From assembly GCA_018715225.1 (NCBI GenBank), contig DVMB01000024.1, forward strand, positions 1 through 8,654: a stretch of 8,654 nucleotides of DNA. Direction: 5' to 3'. The notes beneath the pieces were generated by a model. That model was not told the DNA's origin. It searched no databases and saw only the letters and a program-made list of their open reading frames with translations. Position 1 is the first letter of the stretch, and every line of letters starts with the position of its first letter. Origin of the DNA: Candidatus Onthoplasma faecigallinarum (lineage in GTDB: Bacteria; Bacillota; Clostridia; Christensenellales; UBA1242). A program made the translations under genes and the position numbers. Shown piece after piece: positions 5,967-8,654 of this stretch.

Positions 5967-6678
5967 TACCCTCTTTGAATTCTTGCAACACTTTATTTTC
6001 TATTCTGCTTACTTGGACTTGGCTTACGCCAAGTTCTTTTGCTATTTCAGCCTGTGTTTTATCTAAATAATACCGCATGATAATTACCTGCTTTTCACGT
6101 GCTGACAATTTATTTATCATCTCTCTTATCGCTAATTTGTCTATATATTTTTCAAAAGAAAAATCATCAGTCAATTTATCCAATATTGTTGTAGAATCTT
6201 CATCGCCGTTATATTTTTCGTTCAAAGACAGCGGTGTTGAATTTGCTTCCAGTGCAAAAACAATGTCGTTTTTGTCCATATTAAATTTTTTTTCAAGGTT
6301 CTCTAGAGATGGATTTTCTCCATGTTCTTTGTTATATTCGTAGACATAGTTTTTTATCATTATTGCCGTGTGTTTTAAACTCCTAGAGACTTTCACACTC
6401 CCATCATCACGCAAAAATCTTTTTATCTCCCCTGCTATCATAGGCACAGCGTATGTCGTAAATTTCACATTAAAACTTGGATCATAATTGTTGATCGCTT
6501 TTACAAATCCCAATGCTCCCAACTGATACAAATCATCATATTCTATTCCTTTGTTTAGGTATCTTTTTACAATACTCTTTATCAAGGGCGAATTCAACGT
6601 AATCAATTTCTCTTTTGCTAAATCATCTCCTTTTTTCGCTTGTTCTAGCAAGTTAGAAGTCTGCTCGTTTGTTAGCAT
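5956..6678 (-). CDS. sigF: RNA polymerase sigma-F, first forespore-specific sigma factor
   Basis: The 240-residue protein is a sigma-70 family factor of the sporulation group (Bacillus SigF: 255). Region 2 spans about 25-98, with YDDLYQLGALGFVKAINNYD (47-66) for core binding and FTTYAVPMIAGEIKRFLRDD (73-92) for -10 melting and recognition. The latter runs into GSVKVSRSLK, which is closer to SigF (RDDGTVKVSRSLK) than to SigG (RDNNPIRVSRSLR). Region 3 follows to about 170, and region 4 (about 188-236) holds the helix-turn-helix TQAEIAKELGVSQVQVSRIE. SigF is held inactive by SpoIIAB and switches on early forespore genes after asymmetric division. The ATG shares one base with the spoIIAB stop (TAATG), with a weak GGGG site 7 nt upstream, indicating translational coupling. 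The 3' end overlaps that of the convergent lipoprotein gene by 11 bp, with no terminator in view. Confidence 0.95.
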   Translation of the reverse strand: MLTNEQTSNLLEQAKKGDDLAKEKLITLNSPLIKSIVKRYLNKGIEYDDLYQLGALGFVKAINNYDPSFNVKFTTYAVPMIAGEIKRFLRDDGSVKVSRSLKHTAIMIKNYVYEYNKEHGENPSLENLEKKFNMDKNDIVFALEANSTPLSLNEKYNGDEDSTTILDKLTDDFSFEKYIDKLAIREMINKLSAREKQVIIMRYYLDKTQAEIAKELGVSQVQVSRIENKVLQEFKEGINP

Positions 6679-7109
6679 TACAGCCCCACTACATTATTAT
6701 CTATCTCTTTTGTCATGCTTACTGTCAGCCCTTCTTTGTTGTTTTTAACCTCCAATTTGTCCATGAAACTTTCCATCACTGTGAACCCCATTCCGCTTCT
6801 CTCTTGGTCTGGTTTGCTTGTATAAAAAGGCGTCAAGGCTCTTTCTATATCCTTTATACCTATACCATTATCCGTTATTGTAATGTTTATCTTATTGTCC
6901 TGGGTAACTATTTTCATACTTACATAGCCAGTCTTATCTGGATAAGCATGAACAATGACGTTCGTTACGGCTTCATTGACTGCCGTTATGATATCCTCCA
7001 TTTCGCTCAAACTTGGATTTAGCGGCAAAATAAAACTACCCACAACATTCCTAGCGAACGATTCGTTTTCTGCAATAGCTTTGAATTTAATTTCCATACA
7101 ATTTTTCAT
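6678..7109 (-). CDS. spoIIAB: SpoIIAB, anti-sigma-F factor and serine kinase
   Basis: The 143-residue protein is a GHKL-fold kinase that binds sigma-F when loaded with ATP and inactivates SpoIIAA by phosphorylation. The N-box NEAVTNVIVHAY (45-56), the G1 box DNGIGI (80-85) and the lid/G2 segment SKPDQERSGMGF (98-109) are all present and closely match Bacillus SpoIIAB; the family is about 146 residues. The ATG at 7109 is preferred over a second Met at codon 5, because AGGGG ends 6 nt before it. This site begins directly after the spoIIAA stop, leaving an 11-bp gap. The gene is the middle member of the conserved spoIIAA-spoIIAB-sigF operon, and its stop overlaps the sigF start by one base. Confidence 0.96.
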   Translation of the reverse strand: MKNCMEIKFKAIAENESFARNVVGSFILPLNPSLSEMEDIITAVNEAVTNVIVHAYPDKTGYVSMKIVTQDNKINITITDNGIGIKDIERALTPFYTSKPDQERSGMGFTVMESFMDKLEVKNNKEGLTVSMTKEIDNNVVGL

Positions 7110-7120
7110 TTTCTACCCCT

Positions 7121-7432
7121 TTAAACTATTTTGGGCATAATCTCATATAGCCCAGACATTTTAAAAATACGCTCAGCATTTCTACTTGGATTAGTAATAA
7201 ATATTGGTTTGTTACGTTCTTTCATCTTTTTGTATCTTCCTATGAGTACTCCTACTCCTGTGCTGTCCATGAACGTCAGTTCGGATAAATCTATTACTAT
7301 CTGTACATAACCTTTCTGCGTATCTAGTAATAGATCTAGATTTTTTCTAACTGTCTGCGCTGTGTATTCATCTAACTCGCCAGACAAAAGTATATAAAGC
7401 GTCTTGTTTACCATTCGTGATTTAATCTGCAT
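7121..7432 (-). CDS. spoIIAA: SpoIIAA, anti-anti-sigma-F factor
   Basis: The 103-residue STAS-domain protein releases sigma-F by displacing it from SpoIIAB. The conserved segment VIDLSELTFMDSTGVGVLIG (46-65) contains Ser57, the residue phosphorylated by SpoIIAB and dephosphorylated by the membrane phosphatase SpoIIE. SGELDEYTA (17-25) at the N-terminal end is also typical. The protein is shorter than Bacillus SpoIIAA (117) at the C-terminus, but the STAS core looks complete. AAGGAG stands 6 nt before the ATG, a strong ribosome-binding site. It heads the operon and is preceded by the terminator of the upstream gene and by two Spo0A-box-like repeats. I could not find a sigma-H promoter of the Bacillus type (AGGA, about 12 bp, then GAAT). 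Confidence 0.95.
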   Translation of the reverse strand: MQIKSRMVNKTLYILLSGELDEYTAQTVRKNLDLLLDTQKGYVQIVIDLSELTFMDSTGVGVLIGRYKKMKERNKPIFITNPSRNAERIFKMSGLYEIMPKIV

Positions 7433-7487
7433 ATCTAACTCCTTAAGCCAATTCTAGCAGCAAAATGAATAAAAAAAATAATAACAA

Positions 7488-7516
7488 TTGTTGAATTGCA
7501 TAGTTTTTTTGTTGAA
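7488..7516 (+). promoter_or_regulatory. Two Spo0A-box-like repeats upstream of spoIIAA
   Basis: TTGTTGAA occurs at 7488-7495 and again at 7509-7516, in the same orientation and exactly 21 bp apart, about two turns of the helix. Each matches the Spo0A box TTGTCGAA at seven of eight positions. They lie 56-84 bp upstream of the spoIIAA start, between the terminator and the gene, where Spo0A boxes occur in Bacillus spoIIA. The C of the core is replaced by T in both. The same octamer also occurs in coding sequence at 1639-1646 and 8271-8278, so it is not rare here. Confidence 0.4.
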
Positions 7517-7527
7517 GATTGTAGAGA

Positions 7528-7558
7528 TTAAAAAAACAACTCAATGTTTGAGTTGTTT
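7528..7558 (-). terminator. Rho-independent terminator of the zinc-ribbon gene
   Basis: A perfect 11-bp inverted repeat (AAACAACTCAA at 7534-7544, its complement at 7548-7558) with a 3-nt loop is followed on the minus strand by a run of T. It starts 13 bp after the stop of the gene at 7571-8602, separating that gene from the spoIIA operon. On the plus strand no T-run follows, so it works in one direction. Confidence 0.85.
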
Positions 7559-7570
7559 AATATAATTCAT

Positions 7571-8602
7571 TTAATTTAAATACATTATCAATAAAATGAT
7601 GCCAACAATCAAAATGCAGGATAATAATACGGTAAAGAATACTCTTAATTTATCTTTTGGTAATCTACTTGTCTTTGCAGTCTGCCCATTCATCAATAAT
7701 TTATAATTTTTATCTTTATATACAGTGTTTACAAAATATACTGGCAATAAACAATAGTTGTATTCCCTATCAATATAATCAGTGTTTATATCCAATCGCT
7801 CAATATTATCACAGCCATGCTTTTTTAATAATTCGTCTTTTATTCTTTTCCTCACGATCTGTTCTGCCACTTCGACGCAAGAATTTAGCATCTTGTCCTC
7901 ATATTCTAGCATGTAGCCATACATGAATTCCTTTTTGAAATCTACTGCTGCCCCATAATCAAATGGCATTATGCTAAATAGTTCGTTTTGCTCCAAATTC
8001 GAATTTGCTTCCACTGTTATATTTTTAAATGTTTTATCCAAAATGCCACTTACATTTTTGTATATTGTCCTGGTTCTAGTATTTCCATCATGGTGTTCTA
8101 TCCTTTTATAGCTAAACACGCCCGAATATGTGGAATATGTTACCATATCAAAAACAAATGCGTTGACATATACACCTTTTATATCTTTTTCTGTGATGTT
8201 CTTTAAGATCTTTTTGTTGACATAAAATTTTTTTCTAGCAATTGATTTGAATTTTGATAAACAATCCGCTTTGTTGAATGCGAAAGGAATAATTGAATCT
8301 ATATAAAGTAATTTCTTTGAGCTGTTTTCTTCAATCGTGGTGCTACCACAATAAGGACATGTGGTTTGAATTTGAAATTTATCAAACAACACATTCGCCC
8401 CGCAAGATTTGCATTTCAAACTTTTCATAGATTTAGCAAGTTCATCTACTTTAGCAAAATTGTCATGCTCATCAAAAGTCTTTTTGCTGAAATTATAATT
8501 ATAAGGGACAGGATAAAGAGTCCCACAACTTTCGCAAATATTACCCTTGTCTTTTGGGCTAAAATGTAATTTACCACCGCAATTTTTACAATTCTTTAAC
8601 AT
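7571..8602 (-). CDS. Double zinc-ribbon protein with C-terminal membrane anchor, function unknown
   Basis: The 343-residue protein has two N-terminal zinc ribbons: C5-x2-C8 with C23-x2-C26, and C64-x2-C67 with C82-x2-C85. A mixed domain follows, in which YNYCLLPVYFVNTVYKDKNY (281-300) and MNGQTAK (304-310) resemble a recurrent C-terminal module of clostridial proteins annotated as TFIIB-type zinc-ribbon proteins. One hydrophobic helix (about 320-341) ends the chain, so it is probably a tail-anchored protein facing the cytoplasm. Relatives are sometimes labelled PriA helicase or RNA polymerase subunit because of the ribbons, but no helicase motifs are present. The gene is monocistronic: it has its own promoter and terminator. 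There is no Shine-Dalgarno sequence, and the promoter places the transcription start on the ATG itself. No function can be given. Confidence 0.85.
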   Translation of the reverse strand: MLKNCKNCGGKLHFSPKDKGNICESCGTLYPVPYNYNFSKKTFDEHDNFAKVDELAKSMKSLKCKSCGANVLFDKFQIQTTCPYCGSTTIEENSSKKLLYIDSIIPFAFNKADCLSKFKSIARKKFYVNKKILKNITEKDIKGVYVNAFVFDMVTYSTYSGVFSYKRIEHHDGNTRTRTIYKNVSGILDKTFKNITVEANSNLEQNELFSIMPFDYGAAVDFKKEFMYGYMLEYEDKMLNSCVEVAEQIVRKRIKDELLKKHGCDNIERLDINTDYIDREYNYCLLPVYFVNTVYKDKNYKLLMNGQTAKTSRLPKDKLRVFFTVLLSCILIVGIILLIMYLN

Positions 8603-8608
8603 ATTTGT

Positions 8609-8637
8609 ATTGTAACAAAAAATTTTCCTATTTACAA
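8609..8637 (-). promoter_or_regulatory. Sigma-A-type promoter giving a leaderless mRNA for the zinc-ribbon gene
   Basis: On the minus strand TTGTAA (8637-8632) and TACAAT (8614-8609) are 17 bp apart, with TGT before the -10 as an extended -10. Only 6 nt separate the -10 from the ATG, so a normal start distance falls on the A of the start codon at 8602. The layout is the same as that before the cysteine desulfurase gene. Confidence 0.7.
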
Positions 8638-8654
8638 GTATTTTTGAGTTGATA

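Noticed and set aside
1..8654. CRISPR arrays, tRNA or rRNA genes, insertion sequences
   Set aside because: I saw no regularly spaced repeats, no tRNA-like cloverleaf or rRNA segments and no transposase frame; nearly all sequence is accounted for by genes.

Overview
The window comes from an AT-rich, low-GC endospore-forming Firmicute, most likely of the Clostridia type. The evidence is a complete spoIIAA-spoIIAB-sigF operon, a three-gene spoVAC-spoVAD-spoVAE operon (the short form usual in clostridia, without the spoVAA, spoVAB and spoVAF of Bacillus), and a yunB homologue. The species cannot be named from the sequence. All but one of the genes lie on the minus strand.

Reading the minus strand from the right edge, the first gene (7571-8602) encodes a membrane-anchored protein with two zinc ribbons. 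It starts from a consensus promoter that appears to give a leaderless mRNA, and it ends in a clear hairpin terminator (7528-7558). The spoIIA operon (7432-5956) follows: anti-anti-sigma factor, anti-sigma kinase and the forespore factor sigma-F. Two Spo0A-box-like octamers, 21 bp apart, lie upstream of it. Next comes the only plus-strand gene, 4254-5966, an Asn-rich 570-residue lipoprotein of no family I recognise. Its 3' end overlaps sigF by 11 bp, and its 5' end is divergent from spoVAC across a 127-bp spacer. The spoVACDE operon (4126-2253) encodes the dipicolinic-acid channel machinery of the inner spore membrane. After it come yunB (2191-1541), a cysteine desulfurase (1498-395) and the 5' end of thiI (394-1, running off the window). 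The last two form a sulfur-transfer pair for tRNA 4-thiouridine.

The sporulation genes form one block. SpoIIAA, SpoIIAB and SigF switch on forespore transcription, SpoVAC/D/E load and release dipicolinic acid, and YunB is a sporulation membrane protein. In Bacillus subtilis spoVA follows sigF directly and in the same direction. Here the order is kept, but a reversed lipoprotein gene sits between the two operons. That gene is the main candidate for something undescribed.

A second recurring signal is promoter placement. The zinc-ribbon gene and the cysteine desulfurase (and less clearly yunB) lack a Shine-Dalgarno sequence and have a sigma-A-type promoter ending so close to the ATG that the mRNA would be leaderless or nearly so. 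The other genes have recognisable Shine-Dalgarno sequences, although that of sigF is weak.
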